Position numbers and translations under genes: made by a program. The notes under the pieces are model-generated. The model was not told the origin of the DNA and searched no databases. It saw only the letters and a program-made list of their open reading frames with translations. Of a DNA stretch of 64,000 nucleotides, positions 1 through 8,652 are shown one piece after another. Within the stretch, counting starts at the first letter, position 1; every line of letters begins with the position of its first letter. Source of the stretch: Inquilinus limosus DSM 16000 (GTDB lineage Bacteria; Pseudomonadota; Alphaproteobacteria; DSM-16000; Inquilinaceae); contig NZ_AUHM01000002.1 of NCBI RefSeq assembly GCF_000423185.1, forward strand, positions 305,320-369,319, given 5' to 3'.

Positions 1-285
1 CTTGTCGTAGATGTCCTCGCTGTCGAGGGTGATGGTGCCCTCGACCCGGGCACCCTCGATGGTGTCGTTCATGCGGTTGAGGCAGCGCAGGAAAGTCGAC
101 TTGCCGCAGCCCGAGGGGCCGATCAGGGCCAGCACCTCGTTCTCCAGCAGGTCGACGTCGATGCCGTGCAGGGCTTCCTTCTCGCCGTAGAAGACCTTGA
201 CGCCGCGCGCCACCATCTTCGAGGGCCTCTCGGCCGCGGCCGCCGGGTTGGCGGCATGCGGAACGATCGTCTGGATCACGGTCAT
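1..285 (-). CDS. pstB: Phosphate ABC transporter ATP-binding protein PstB (partial)
   Basis: This is the N-terminal 95 codons of the ATPase that powers high-affinity phosphate import; the rest lies beyond the window edge. The Walker A motif GPSGCGKST falls at about residues 56-64, followed by [10 protein letters not shown], which is typical of PstB. Before it comes a non-conserved N-terminal stretch of about 24 residues, then [14 protein letters not shown], the usual start of the PstB ABC domain. It begins 5 bases after the pstA stop codon, so it is the last visible gene of pstS-C-A-B. In this family phoU and phoB commonly follow, but they would lie outside the window. Confidence 0.95.
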   Translation of the reverse strand, partial: MTVIQTIVPHAANPAAAAERPSKMVARGVKVFYGEKEALHGIDVDLLENEVLALIGPSGCGKSTFLRCLNRMNDTIEGARVEGTITLDSEDIYDK

Positions 286-290
286 GGGGC

Positions 291-1613
291 TCACCACCGG
301 CGTTCGAATTTGCGGCGCAGCCAGACGGCGGCGCTGTTCATGATGATCAGGAAGACCAGCAGGACGATGATGCCGGCCGAGGTCCGTTCAACGAAGCCGC
401 GCTCCGCCGCGCCGGACCACATGTAGATCTGCACCGGCAGGGCCGTGGCCGGGTCCACCGGCGTGGCCGGGTAGCCGACCACGAAGGCGACCATGCCGAT
501 CATCAGCAGCGGCGCGGTCTCGCCCAGCGCATGGGCCAGGCCGAGGATCGTGCCGGTCAGGATGCCGGGCGCCGCGAGCGGCAGGGTGTGGTGGAACATC
601 GCCTGCATGCGCGAGGCGCCGAGGCCGAGCGCCGCCTGCTTGATCGAGGGCGGCACCGCCCGGATCGAGGCGCGGGTGCTGATGATGATGGTCGGCAGGG
701 TCAGGAGCGTCAGCACCAGGCCGCCGACCAGCGGCGCCGACCGCGGCAGGCCGAAGAAGTTGATGAACACCGCGAGGCCCAGCAGGCCGAACACGATGGA
801 CGGGACCGCGGCCAGGTTGTTGATGTTGACCTCGATCAGGTCGGTCCAGCGGTTCCTCTTGGCGAATTCCTCGAGATAGACCGCCGCCAGCACGCCGATC
901 GGCAGCGCCAGCAGCAGCACGATCAGCATCATGTAGGCCGAGCCGACGATGGCGACGCCGATGCCGGCCAGCTCCGGATTGCTCGAGGCGCCGGAGGTGA
1001 ACAGCGCCCAGTTGAACCGGCGCTCCAGCGCGCCGGAGGCGGCGAGCTGATCGACCCAGGCGGTCTGCTGATCGTCCAGCCGGCGCTGCTCCTGCGGCAG
1101 GTCGCGGGAGATCTGCCCCTTGATCAGGGCGTCGACATCGCCATGCGCCGGGACCCAGACGGTGCGGGTGGTGCCGATGATCGACGGGTCGGCCAGCACC
1201 ATGTCGCGCAGCTCGATCGGGGCGCCGCGGCTGAGCAGGGCGTTCGACTTCCGGCGCTCGGCCGCGCTGCCGACGGTGATCTGCTTGCGCAGGGCGTCGC
1301 GCGCGATCTGGTCGTAGTCGGCGGTCATCAGCGCAGTCGGATCGCGCTGGCCGGACGGATCGATCACCTCCGGATCGAAGGTCGCCTCCAGCCGGATCAT
1401 CGACTGCGTGAAGGCGGTGTAGCCCTGGCTGATGATCGAGACGAACAGGACCACCAGGAAGCAGATCGCCACCGCGATCGCGGCGATGCCGTAGAAGCGG
1501 AAGCGTGCCTCCGCCGCGTGCCGGCGCTTCAGCTTCGCCGTGAAGCCGGCCTGCTTGGTGACGTGGGTCACCGAACGGGGCTGGGCGCCGTTCATCAGAT
1601 CGGCCTCACTCAT
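291..1613 (-). CDS. pstA: Phosphate ABC transporter permease PstA, long alphaproteobacterial form
   Basis: One of the two inner-membrane channel subunits of the phosphate importer. At 440 aa it is much longer than E. coli PstA (about 300 aa). The extra part is one membrane helix near residues 36-58 followed by a periplasmic stretch of about 150 residues, matching the DUF3333 extension of alphaproteobacterial PstA. The C-terminal half has five further hydrophobic segments and the permease loop [20 protein letters not shown], which contacts PstB. The start MSEADLMNG was chosen because its ATG overlaps the end of pstC by 8 bases, implying coupled translation; an upstream in-frame start would lie inside pstC. 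Confidence 0.95.
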   Translation of the reverse strand: MSEADLMNGAQPRSVTHVTKQAGFTAKLKRRHAAEARFRFYGIAAIAVAICFLVVLFVSIISQGYTAFTQSMIRLEATFDPEVIDPSGQRDPTALMTADYDQIARDALRKQITVGSAAERRKSNALLSRGAPIELRDMVLADPSIIGTTRTVWVPAHGDVDALIKGQISRDLPQEQRRLDDQQTAWVDQLAASGALERRFNWALFTSGASSNPELAGIGVAIVGSAYMMLIVLLLALPIGVLAAVYLEEFAKRNRWTDLIEVNINNLAAVPSIVFGLLGLAVFINFFGLPRSAPLVGGLVLTLLTLPTIIISTRASIRAVPPSIKQAALGLGASRMQAMFHHTLPLAAPGILTGTILGLAHALGETAPLLMIGMVAFVVGYPATPVDPATALPVQIYMWSGAAERGFVERTSAGIIVLLVFLIIMNSAAVWLRRKFERRW

Positions 1614-2982
1614 AGTGTTCCCGATATTTGCGCACGATGTGCAGGGCGACGATGTTGAGGCACAGCGTGACCACGAAGAGGGTAAGCCCCAGCGCGAAGG
1701 CGACAAGCGCCTGCGGGCTGTTGAAGGCCAGGTCGCCGGTCAGCTGCTTGACGATCTTGACCGTGACCGTGGTCACGGATTCGAAGGGGTTCAGCGTCAG
1801 GTTGGCGGCCAGGCCCGCCGCCATGACCACGATCATGGTCTCGCCGATGGCGCGGCTGACCGCCAGCAGGACGGCGCCGACGATCCCGGGCAGGGCCGCC
1901 GGCAGCACCACCTGGCGGATGGTCTCCGACTTCGTCGCGCCGAGGCCGTAGGACCCGTCGCGCAGGCGCTGCGGCACCGCGTTGATGATGTCGTCGGACA
2001 GCGAGGAGACGAAGGGGATGATCATGATCCCCATCACCAGACCGGCGTTGAGCGCGCTGGTGGCCGAGACATCGAGCCCGATCGCGGCGCCGGCGTCGCG
2101 CAGGAACGGGCCGACCGTGGTCAGGGCGAAGAAGCCGTAGACCACCGTCGGGATGCCGGCCAGGATCTCCAGCACCGGCTTGATCCAGGCGCGGATGCGA
2201 CGGTCGGCGTATTCCGACAGGTAGATCGCGGCCAGCAGGCCGATCGGCACCGCCACTGCCATGGCGATGGCGGAGATGAAGATGGTGCCCCACAGCACCG
2301 GGATCAGCCCGAAGCGGCCGCCGCCGCCCTCGCTGCCGGCCCCGGCGAAGCCCGGGTCCCAGACCAGGCCGAAGAAGAAGTCCTGCGGCGGCACCATGGT
2401 GAAGAAGTGCAGCGCCTCGAACAGCATCGACAGCACGATGCCGATCGTGGTGACGATGGCGATGCCCGAGCAGACGACGAGGAGGCCGAGCGTGGCGGCC
2501 TCGACCCGGTTGCGGGCCCGGAAATCCTTGGAGACCCGGCTGACCGCGAAGAACAGGCCGATCGCGGCGAGGACCAGGACGGCGGAGATCATGAACGTCC
2601 GCCCGGTCGACTGCAGCCGGACCATCTCGTCCGCCGCGGCGCGCATATAGGGCTCGGCGTCGCCGGCGGCACCGCCGGCCGCCAGGTTCTCGATCGTGCC
2701 CTTGATCAGGCCGAGCTGGTCGGCCGGCAGGTTGCGCACGCTGTCGGGCAGCGTGCCGTCGACGATCGCGGAGATGATGACGGGCTGAAAGATCAGCCAG
2801 AGCGCGAGCAGGATCAGGGCCGGCAGCCCGGCCCACAAAGCGACATAGGCGCCGTAGGCGCTCGGCCGGGAATGCAGTTCGCCGGGGCGGCCGCCGGCCA
2901 CCGCCACCGAGCGGCGAAGCCCGATCTGATAGCCGGCCGCCATCAGGATCAGGATGACGGCGAAGATCACGGGCAGGGACAT
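1606..2982 (-). CDS. pstC: Phosphate ABC transporter permease PstC
   Basis: Second channel subunit of the Pst importer, 458 aa. Like the neighbouring PstA it is longer than the E. coli protein: two N-terminal hydrophobic segments (about residues 1-20 and 50-75) and a soluble stretch precede the core permease domain. The core carries the ABC permease loop LGATKSETIRQVVLPAALPG and the motif GIPTVVYGFFAL typical of PstC. It lies 58 bases downstream of pstS, with a strong hairpin between them, and overlaps pstA by 8 bases. All evidence points to one phosphate-regulated transcript. Confidence 0.95.
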   Translation of the reverse strand: MSLPVIFAVILILMAAGYQIGLRRSVAVAGGRPGELHSRPSAYGAYVALWAGLPALILLALWLIFQPVIISAIVDGTLPDSVRNLPADQLGLIKGTIENLAAGGAAGDAEPYMRAAADEMVRLQSTGRTFMISAVLVLAAIGLFFAVSRVSKDFRARNRVEAATLGLLVVCSGIAIVTTIGIVLSMLFEALHFFTMVPPQDFFFGLVWDPGFAGAGSEGGGGRFGLIPVLWGTIFISAIAMAVAVPIGLLAAIYLSEYADRRIRAWIKPVLEILAGIPTVVYGFFALTTVGPFLRDAGAAIGLDVSATSALNAGLVMGIMIIPFVSSLSDDIINAVPQRLRDGSYGLGATKSETIRQVVLPAALPGIVGAVLLAVSRAIGETMIVVMAAGLAANLTLNPFESVTTVTVKIVKQLTGDLAFNSPQALVAFALGLTLFVVTLCLNIVALHIVRKYREHYE

Positions 2983-3006
2983 GTCTGTCTCGCGCCTGAG
3001 AGGACT

Positions 3007-3033
3007 GGCGGGGCCGCAGGATGCGGCCCCGCC
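3007..3033 (-). promoter_or_regulatory. Intercistronic hairpin between pstS and pstC
   Basis: A perfect 11-bp inverted repeat (GGCGGGGCCGC / GCGGCCCCGCC) with a 5-base loop sits just after the pstS stop. No T-tract follows on the transcribed strand, so it does not look like a simple terminator. In many binding-protein-dependent transport operons such a stem protects the upstream mRNA from 3' decay, giving more binding protein than permease. That role here is inference. Confidence 0.6.
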
Positions 3034-3040
3034 GGGACGA

Positions 3041-4063
3041 TCACATGCTCAGCGTGGTGCCGGCGTTGGCGGCGTTGCGCTGATCCTTCAGCTCATTCTC
3101 CGGCATCGGGATCAGGCCCTTCTCGACCAGGGCGCCCTCGTCGCCGACCATCTGGTCGCTGAGGAAGAAGGTGACGTACTCCTTCAGGCCCGGGATCGCG
3201 CCGAGATGGGCCTTCTTGACGTAGAAGAACAGCGGCCGCGACACCGGATACTCGCCCGAGGCGATGGTCTCGGCGGTCGGGGTGACGCCGTTGACGGTCG
3301 CGACCTTCACCTTGTCCTTGTTCTCTTCATAGAAGCTCAGGCCGAACACGCCGACCGCGTTCTGGGTGCTCTGGATCCGCGCCAGGGTCTCGGTGTAGTC
3401 GCCGGCGATGTCGACCGCCAGGCCGTCCTTGCGGACCTTGGTGCAGACGGCCTTCTGCTCGTCCTTGCCCAGCGCCTTGACAGCCGCCTCCTGCTCGCAG
3501 CCGCCGGTCAGCACCTTCTCGACGAAGACTTCGCGGGTGCCGTGGTTCTCGGCCGGGATGAAGGTCTGGATCGCCTGGTCCGGCAGGCTCGGGTCGATCT
3601 GCTTCCAGGTCTTGTACGGGTTGTCGACGACCTTGCCGTCGACCACCACCTGGGCGGCGATCGCCTTCCACAGCTGGTTGGTGGTCAGGGCGAAGGTCGG
3701 GCCGTTGACGATCGAGGCGAAGACGATGCCGTCGTAGCCGATCTTGACCTGGATGATGTCCTTGACGCCGTTCTTGGCGCAGGTCTCGAACTCGGTCTTG
3801 TTGATCGCGCGCGAGGCGTTGGCGATGTCGATGGTGTTCTCGCCCACGCCCGAGCAGAACGACTTCAGGCCGCCGCCGGTGCCGCCCGATTCCACGATCG
3901 GCGCCTTGAACTTGCCGGAGAAGGCCTGGCCGAAGGACTCGGCCACGACATTGGCGAAGGGCAGGACGGTCGAGGAGCCGGCGACCTGGATCTGGTCGCG
4001 CGCCTGGGCCGCGCCGGCGGTGGCCGCCAGGGCGAGGACGGCCAGGGCGAGGGTCTTCTTCAT
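3041..4063 (-). CDS. pstS: Phosphate ABC transporter substrate-binding protein PstS
   Basis: Periplasmic phosphate-binding protein, 340 aa, with a clear Sec signal peptide (about residues 1-21, ending AGAAQA before RDQI). The mature N-terminus IQVAGSSTVLPFA and the segment ESGGTGGG are the hallmark phosphate-contacting loops of the PstS family. Residues further on (GTREVF, near the middle) fit the long PstS type. It is the first gene of the pst cluster, 106 bases after the end of phoR, and a Pho box lies about 109 bases upstream of its start. Expression should rise on phosphate starvation through PhoB. Confidence 0.96.
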   Translation of the reverse strand: MKKTLALAVLALAATAGAAQARDQIQVAGSSTVLPFANVVAESFGQAFSGKFKAPIVESGGTGGGLKSFCSGVGENTIDIANASRAINKTEFETCAKNGVKDIIQVKIGYDGIVFASIVNGPTFALTTNQLWKAIAAQVVVDGKVVDNPYKTWKQIDPSLPDQAIQTFIPAENHGTREVFVEKVLTGGCEQEAAVKALGKDEQKAVCTKVRKDGLAVDIAGDYTETLARIQSTQNAVGVFGLSFYEENKDKVKVATVNGVTPTAETIASGEYPVSRPLFFYVKKAHLGAIPGLKEYVTFFLSDQMVGDEGALVEKGLIPMPENELKDQRNAANAGTTLSM

Positions 4064-4169
4064 GGGAAAGCCTTTCCACGCAGATTGGCAGAAACCGCAA
4101 GGCGGGGGCCTGCGATCGAACAGCGTCAGCCGTTTCGGAAGCAGGCTATAGACGCCGCCACCGACGCTT

Positions 4170-5600
4170 TTAAGACAGTTCAGTTACAGTTTTATGAAGC
4201 CCCCGCCCGCCCGACCGGCCGCCCGGCGCGGCGGGAAGCTGGACGGAGAAGACGCTGCCGCGGCCGACCTCGCTGTCGATCTCCAGCCGGCCGCGATGGC
4301 GGCTGACGATGTGCTTGACGATGGCGAGGCCGAGCCCGGTGCCGCCGACGGCGCGGCTGCGCGCCGGGTCGACCCGGTAGAACCGCTCGGTCAGGCGCGG
4401 CAGGTGCTCCCTCGCGATGCCATCGCCCTGGTCGCTGACGCTGACGACGAGACCCGCGCGCTGCCCTTCCACCGATGTCCGGGCGGAGATGCCGACGACG
4501 CCCCCCTGCCGGCCGTAGTTGATCGCGTTCGACACCAGGTTCTGGAACACCTGATAGAGCTGGTCCGAATCCCCGATCACCTCGGGCAGGTCGGGCGCCA
4601 GGTCGAGCTCGAGCCGCTGCGCCTTGCGCTGGGCCTTGAGCTCGAGCGCGTCGGCCACCGACTGCAGCAGCGGGCCGACCGCGACCCGGCCGGTCGGCGG
4701 CACGTGCTCGTCCAGCTCGATCCGCGACAGCGACAGCAGGTCGTTGACCAGCCGCGACATCCGCTCGGCCTGCTGCTGCATGATGCCGAGGAAGCGCTCG
4801 CGCGCCGCCGCGTCGTCCCGCGCCGGCCCGCGCAGCGTCTCGATGAAGCCCATCAGGCTGGACAGCGGCGTGCGCAGCTCGTGGCTGGCATTGGCCACGA
4901 AGTCGGCGCGCATCTGCTCGACCCGCTTGGAGGCGGTGAGGTCGTAGAAGGTGACCAGCAGCGCCGGCTCGGGCCCGGTCTCCCGCTCCCCGGGGTCGCC
5001 GCGCCGCTCGAAGCGCTGGATCCGCACCTCGAACTCACGCTCGATCGGCACCGGCAGGTTCAGCGGCACGGTCTGCATCGGGCCGCCGGCGAGGACGGCG
5101 TCGACCGCGGCGATGACCTCGGGATGGCGGATCGCATCGGCCAGGTCACGGTCGAGCAGGCGGTCACCGAACAGCCGCTGGGCGGCGCCGTTGGCGCGCA
5201 GCACGCTGCGGTCGCCGGCCAGCACCAGGATCGGGTCCTCCTGCGCCTCCAGGATCTCGGACGCGGTCTGCAGCTCGACCGCCAGGGTGCGCTCGCGCCC
5301 GCGGGCGTGGCGCTGCAGCCGCTGCAGATGCAGGAACAGGATCTGGCCGAGCTCGGTGGAAGGCCGCGGCGGCCGGTCCGGGGCCTCGGCCGTCGAGGCC
5401 TCGATATGGCGGCGCAGCAGGTCGAGATCGCGCAGCAGGCGCCAAGCGAAGACGCCGGCGATGCCGAACAGCGCCAGCATCCCGGCCGCCGCCAGCCAGA
5501 CGCCGGTGCCGTCGGCCTGGGCCGCCAGAAGCACGAGCGCAAGCGCCAGGGCGGCGATCACCGCGATGCCGAGCAGATGACGATAGATCGGACCGGCCAT
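4170..5600 (-). CDS. phoR: Phosphate regulon sensor histidine kinase PhoR
   Basis: Membrane histidine kinase that signals phosphate limitation to PhoB; 476 aa from the ATG chosen here (an in-frame GTG lies two codons upstream). Two hydrophobic helices occupy about residues 8-55. A PAS-like segment follows (ILEAQEDPILVLAG), then the HisKA box NASHELRTPLSSLMGFIETL with the phosphorylated His near residue 245. The HATPase domain has N (FQNLVSNAINYG), G1 (VSDQGDGIA) and G2 (GTGLGLAIVKHI) boxes. No periplasmic sensor domain is visible, as expected for PhoR, which senses through the Pst system. It is immediately upstream of pstS on the same strand; phoB is not in the window. Confidence 0.92.
   Translation of the reverse strand: MAGPIYRHLLGIAVIAALALALVLLAAQADGTGVWLAAAGMLALFGIAGVFAWRLLRDLDLLRRHIEASTAEAPDRPPRPSTELGQILFLHLQRLQRHARGRERTLAVELQTASEILEAQEDPILVLAGDRSVLRANGAAQRLFGDRLLDRDLADAIRHPEVIAAVDAVLAGGPMQTVPLNLPVPIEREFEVRIQRFERRGDPGERETGPEPALLVTFYDLTASKRVEQMRADFVANASHELRTPLSSLMGFIETLRGPARDDAAARERFLGIMQQQAERMSRLVNDLLSLSRIELDEHVPPTGRVAVGPLLQSVADALELKAQRKAQRLELDLAPDLPEVIGDSDQLYQVFQNLVSNAINYGRQGGVVGISARTSVEGQRAGLVVSVSDQGDGIAREHLPRLTERFYRVDPARSRAVGGTGLGLAIVKHIVSRHRGRLEIDSEVGRGSVFSVQLPAAPGGRSGGRGLHKTVTELS
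4172..4189 (-). promoter_or_regulatory. Pho box upstream of pstS, inside the 3' end of phoR
   Basis: On the minus strand CTGTAAC-TGAA-CTGTCTT forms two 7-base direct repeats separated by 4 bases, the classical 7-4-7 PhoB recognition layout (consensus half CTGTCAT). It lies about 109 bases upstream of the pstS start and encodes the last codons of phoR (TVTELS) plus part of its stop. Position and spacing suit PhoB activation of pstSCAB. Binding is inferred, not shown. Confidence 0.7.
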
Positions 5601-5673
5601 GCACACGCGCCTCGAGCAGCGAGCCTTACAATACCGCAGTTTCGCGGAAGGACGGCGACGCTACCCGCGCTCG

Positions 5674-5691
5674 GTGACAGTTTCGTGTCGT
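5674..5691 (-). promoter_or_regulatory. Possible Pho box upstream of phoR
   Basis: On the minus strand ACGACAC-GAAA-CTGTCAC has the 7-4-7 layout. The second half-site matches the PhoB consensus at six of seven positions, but the first is weak. It lies about 74 bases before the phoR start, a sensible promoter position for autoregulation. One good half-site alone could occur by chance. Confidence 0.4.
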
Positions 5692-5716
5692 CCGCTGCGG
5701 CAAGGCGCGATACGGA

Positions 5717-5848
5717 TCAGCCCGGCGCGGACATTCCCGCGCCGATGCCGACATAGGGGCCGCGGGCCGGCCTCTCCGAGCGTTCGCAGGCGGCGGCGCC
5801 GACCGCCACCGCCAGCAGCGCCGCGACCAGGCCCAGCCGCCGCATCAT
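5717..5848 (-). CDS. Very small putative lipoprotein coupled to grpE
   Basis: A 43-aa reading frame starting MMRRLGLVAALLAVAVGA and ending PYVGIGAGMSAPG. It has two Arg residues, a hydrophobic helix of about 15 residues and then AAAC, a passable lipobox with Cys at residue 21, so it could be a secreted lipoprotein of about 23 residues. Its ATG overlaps the grpE stop in an ATGA arrangement, the same junction type as hrcA-grpE. The regular overlap and clean signal-like sequence support a real gene. No family is recognised, and a chance frame in GC-rich DNA cannot be excluded. Confidence 0.5.
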   Translation of the reverse strand: MMRRLGLVAALLAVAVGAAACERSERPARGPYVGIGAGMSAPG

Positions 5849-6486
5849 TCGCCCTTGGCCACGCCGACCAGGGCCGGGCGCAGCAGCCGCCCGTGCAGCA
5901 CATAGCCGGCCTGGACCACCTGGACCACCGTGCCCGCCGGCTTGCCGGTGCCCGGCAGCTCGAACATGGCCTGGTGGAAGTTCGGGTCGAAGGCTTCGTC
6001 GACCGGCTCGATCCGGGTCACGCCGTGGCGCTCGAAGGCGGCCAGCAGCTGGCGCTCGGTGGCGGCGACGCCGTCGACCAGGGTCTTCAGCGCCGGATCC
6101 GTCTCCACCGCCTCGGCCGGCACGGCGTCGATGGCGCGGCGCAGATTGTCGGCGGCGTCGAGCAGCGACTTGGCGAAGCCGGAGATGGCGTATTTCGCCG
6201 TGTCCTCGCGCTCGCGCTCCGACCGGCGGCGGATGTTCTCGGTCTCCGCCAGGGCGCGCAGCGCTTGGTCCTTCAGCTTGGCGTTCTCGGCCTCGAGCGC
6301 GGCGATGCGCTCCACCGCCCCGGCCAGCGCCGCATCGCCGCCGGGATCGGAGGCGGTCATGGCATCCGCGCCCTCGGCCGCGGTCTCGGTTTCGGCGACA
6401 CCCTCGACCTCGGGCCCGGCGGCCCCGGTCTCCGGCTCCGTCGCGTCGGGGCGGGGCTCGGCGGACATCGTCTTGTTGTGCATCAT
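5845..6486 (-). CDS. grpE: Nucleotide exchange factor GrpE
   Basis: Cochaperone that releases ADP from DnaK; 213 aa, normal for alphaproteobacteria. An acidic, Ala-rich, probably disordered N-terminus of about 50 residues is followed by the long coiled-coil helix (ERIAALEAENAKLKDQALRA), then the conserved core (AETENIRRRSEREREDTAKY and FAKSLLDAADNLRRAI). The C-terminal beta domain has FDPNFHQAMFE and GYVLHGRLLRPALVGVAKG, diagnostic of GrpE. The start ATG overlaps the hrcA stop (ATGA), implying translational coupling. DnaK and DnaJ are not in this window. Confidence 0.96.
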   Translation of the reverse strand: MMHNKTMSAEPRPDATEPETGAAGPEVEGVAETETAAEGADAMTASDPGGDAALAGAVERIAALEAENAKLKDQALRALAETENIRRRSEREREDTAKYAISGFAKSLLDAADNLRRAIDAVPAEAVETDPALKTLVDGVAATERQLLAAFERHGVTRIEPVDEAFDPNFHQAMFELPGTGKPAGTVVQVVQAGYVLHGRLLRPALVGVAKGE

Positions 6487-7583
6487 GCTACCTGGTTCGT
6501 GGTCTCGTGGGTCCGGAGCAGACGGCCTATCATCTTCGCGGTGTAGTCCACCATCGGGATGATGCGGGCATAGTTCAGCCGGGTCGGCCCGATCACGCCG
6601 ATGGCGCCGACCACGCGCTGGTCGCCGCCCTTGTAGGGGGCGATGATCATCGAGCAGCCGGTGTGGCTGAACAGCTGGTTCTCCGCGCCGATGAAGATCT
6701 GCACGCCCTCCGCGGCGTTGGCCGCGTCGAGCATCTTCAGCATCGCCTCCTTGGTCTCCAGCGCCTGGAACAGGCCGCGGATGCGCTCCAGATCCTCCAG
6801 CGCGGTGACGTCGCTGAGGAGGCGGGACTGGCCCTTGACGATCAGCGTGCCGCCGCCGCCGTCGCTCCAGGTGGCGAGGCCGGCCTGGATCACCTTGGCG
6901 GCGAGGCTGTCGAGCTGGCTCTTCTGCGCCTCGATCTCGGCCAGCACCCCGGCCCGGGCTTCGCCGATGGTGCGGCCGATGATGCGGGCGTTGAGATAGT
7001 TGGTGACATGGATGAAGGTCGAGGCCGGCAGGCCGAGCGGCACCTCGACCACGCGGTTCTCGACCATGCCGTCCTCGGTCACCAGCACGACCAGGGCGCG
7101 GCCCGGCGCCAGGTTGACGAATTCGATGTGCTTCAGCGGCCGGTCGGTCTTCGGCGCCAGGACCAGCCCGGCGCAGGCGGACAGGCCTGACAGGGCGGAG
7201 GTCGCCTCCTCCAGCATCTCGGCGACGCCGCGCCCGGCCTGGGCGCACAGCGCCTCGATCGAGGCGCGCTCGTTCTCGCCGACATCGCCCAGCTGCATCA
7301 GCCCGTGCACGAACAGGCGCAGCCCCGCATCGGTCGGCAGCCGCCCGGCCGAGGTGTGCGGCGCGTAGAGCAGCCCGGCCTCCTCGAGATCCGCCATCAC
7401 GTTGCGGATCGTCGCCGGCGACAGCGACATGCCGAGCCGGCGCGACAGGGTGCGGCTGCCCACCGGTTCGCCGGACTGGACATAGGCGTCGACGATCTGG
7501 CGGAAGATCTCCCGCGACCGCTCGTCGAGGTCCCGGAACGCCTGGCCGCCGGGCCGGATGGTGAAATCGCTCAAGACTGTCAT
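6483..7583 (-). CDS. hrcA: Heat-inducible transcription repressor HrcA
   Basis: Repressor of heat-shock genes that binds CIRCE elements; 366 aa from MTVLSDFTIRPG. The N-terminal winged helix is evident (REIFRQIVDAYVQSGEPVGS, then LSPATIRNVMADLEEAGLL). The central GAF-like region includes HIEFVNLAPGRALVVLV and the C-terminus SMIIAPYKGGDQRVVGAIGV, strongly characteristic of HrcA. It is the first gene of an hrcA-grpE-small lipoprotein run joined by ATGA overlaps, and is divergent from rph. No full CIRCE inverted repeat is visible in the 116 bases upstream, so autoregulation is not supported by this sequence. Confidence 0.95.
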   Translation of the reverse strand: MTVLSDFTIRPGGQAFRDLDERSREIFRQIVDAYVQSGEPVGSRTLSRRLGMSLSPATIRNVMADLEEAGLLYAPHTSAGRLPTDAGLRLFVHGLMQLGDVGENERASIEALCAQAGRGVAEMLEEATSALSGLSACAGLVLAPKTDRPLKHIEFVNLAPGRALVVLVTEDGMVENRVVEVPLGLPASTFIHVTNYLNARIIGRTIGEARAGVLAEIEAQKSQLDSLAAKVIQAGLATWSDGGGGTLIVKGQSRLLSDVTALEDLERIRGLFQALETKEAMLKMLDAANAAEGVQIFIGAENQLFSHTGCSMIIAPYKGGDQRVVGAIGVIGPTRLNYARIIPMVDYTAKMIGRLLRTHETTNQVA

Positions 7584-7699
7584 GGCCGTCGCCACGCTAT
7601 GTAAGCACCGATCCAACCGAATCAACGTCTCCCGGGCTTTACGGACCGGGGCCGCGAGGATAGCGTGCGCGACCCTCGCCGAGAACAGAAAGCGACCCC

Positions 7700-8419
7700 A
7701 TGCGACCGTCCGGACGCGCCTTCGACGCCCTGCGCGCCATCCGCCTCGAGACCGACGTCAACAAATACGCCGAAGGCTCGTGCCTGGCGAAGTTCGGCGA
7801 CACCCATGTGCTGTGCACCGCCTCGGTCGAGGACCGGGTGCCGTCCTGGCTGAAGGGCGGCGGCAAGGGCTGGGTGACGGCGGAATACGGCATGCTGCCG
7901 CGCGCCACCGACCAGCGCACCGACCGCGAGGCCGCCCGCGGCAAGCAGAGCGGCCGGACCCAGGAGATCCAGCGCCTGATCGGCCGGTCGCTGCGCGCGG
8001 TCACCGACCTGAAGGCGCTGGGCGAGATCCAGATCAAGGTCGATTGCGACGTGCTGCAGGCCGATGGCGGCACCCGCACCGCCGCGATCACCGGCGGCTA
8101 TGTCGCGCTGGTGCTGGCGCTGCGCCATCTGGTGCAGATCCGCAAGCTGAAGGCGCTGCCGCTGACCGACAGCGTCGCCGCCATCTCCTGCGGCCTCTAT
8201 CAGGGCCAGGCGGTGCTGGACCTCGACTATGCCGAGGACTCGACCGCCCAGGCCGACGCCAACTTCGTCATCACCGGCAAGGGCGGGCTGGTCGAGGTGC
8301 AGGCGACGGCGGAGCAGACCCCCTTCGCCCGGGCCGAGTTCGAGGCGCTGCTGGCGCTGGCCGAGAAGGGCACGGCCGAGCTGGCGGCGATCCAGAAGGC
8401 GGCGCTGGGCGAGGGCTGA
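7700..8419 (+). CDS. rph: Ribonuclease PH
   Basis: Phosphorolytic 3'-5' exoribonuclease that trims tRNA precursors; 239 aa, the standard length. Family signatures are continuous: [14 protein letters not shown] at the start, [38 protein letters not shown], and the phosphate-binding segment [17 protein letters not shown]. The C-terminus reads [20 protein letters not shown]. It is transcribed divergently from hrcA. In many alphaproteobacteria rdgB and hemW follow directly; here they are about 2.7 kb downstream. Confidence 0.97.
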   Translation: MRPSGRAFDALRAIRLETDVNKYAEGSCLAKFGDTHVLCTASVEDRVPSWLKGGGKGWVTAEYGMLPRATDQRTDREAARGKQSGRTQEIQRLIGRSLRAVTDLKALGEIQIKVDCDVLQADGGTRTAAITGGYVALVLALRHLVQIRKLKALPLTDSVAAISCGLYQGQAVLDLDYAEDSTAQADANFVITGKGGLVEVQATAEQTPFARAEFEALLALAEKGTAELAAIQKAALGEG

Positions 8420-8454
8420 CGCTGGCCGCTCGATAGCGTTCATGCCGTTCCAAA

Positions 8455-8543
8455 ATCGTCATGGCGAGGCGCGCAGCGCCGTGGCCATCCAGGAGGGCGG
8501 TGCCGCTGGATGGCCACGCCCCTTCGGGGCTCGCCATGACGAT
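8455..8543. repeat. Dispersed palindromic element, family A, copy 1
   Basis: Imperfect long palindrome with outer arms ATCGTCATGGCGAG / CTCGCCATGACGAT and inner arms GTGGCCATCCAG / CTGGATGGCCAC. It lies directly 3' of rph. Near-copies occur at 20657-20742 and 38435-38523, and half copies near 53404 and 61945. As RNA it would fold into a long hairpin. Confidence 0.85.
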
Positions 8544-8652
8544 AAGGAATGAGAGTTCCGATCAGCGCAAACCGGACTGATGCGGCGGCCCGGCCCTTGA
8601 GCCGCGGCCGGGGCCGTGAAATCCTGCGGCCTCACCACGCGGGAGAGGGGTG

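Noticed and set aside
531-3162. Long plus-strand open frames opposite pstA and pstC
   Set aside because: Residues are Arg/Asp/His/Gln-rich low-complexity typical of antisense frames in GC-rich DNA; the minus-strand genes are clear Pst permeases.
7584-7699. Possible CIRCE element upstream of hrcA
   Set aside because: Only a GTGCTTAC-like fragment is present; the required TTAGCACTC-N9-GAGTGCTAA inverted repeat is absent.
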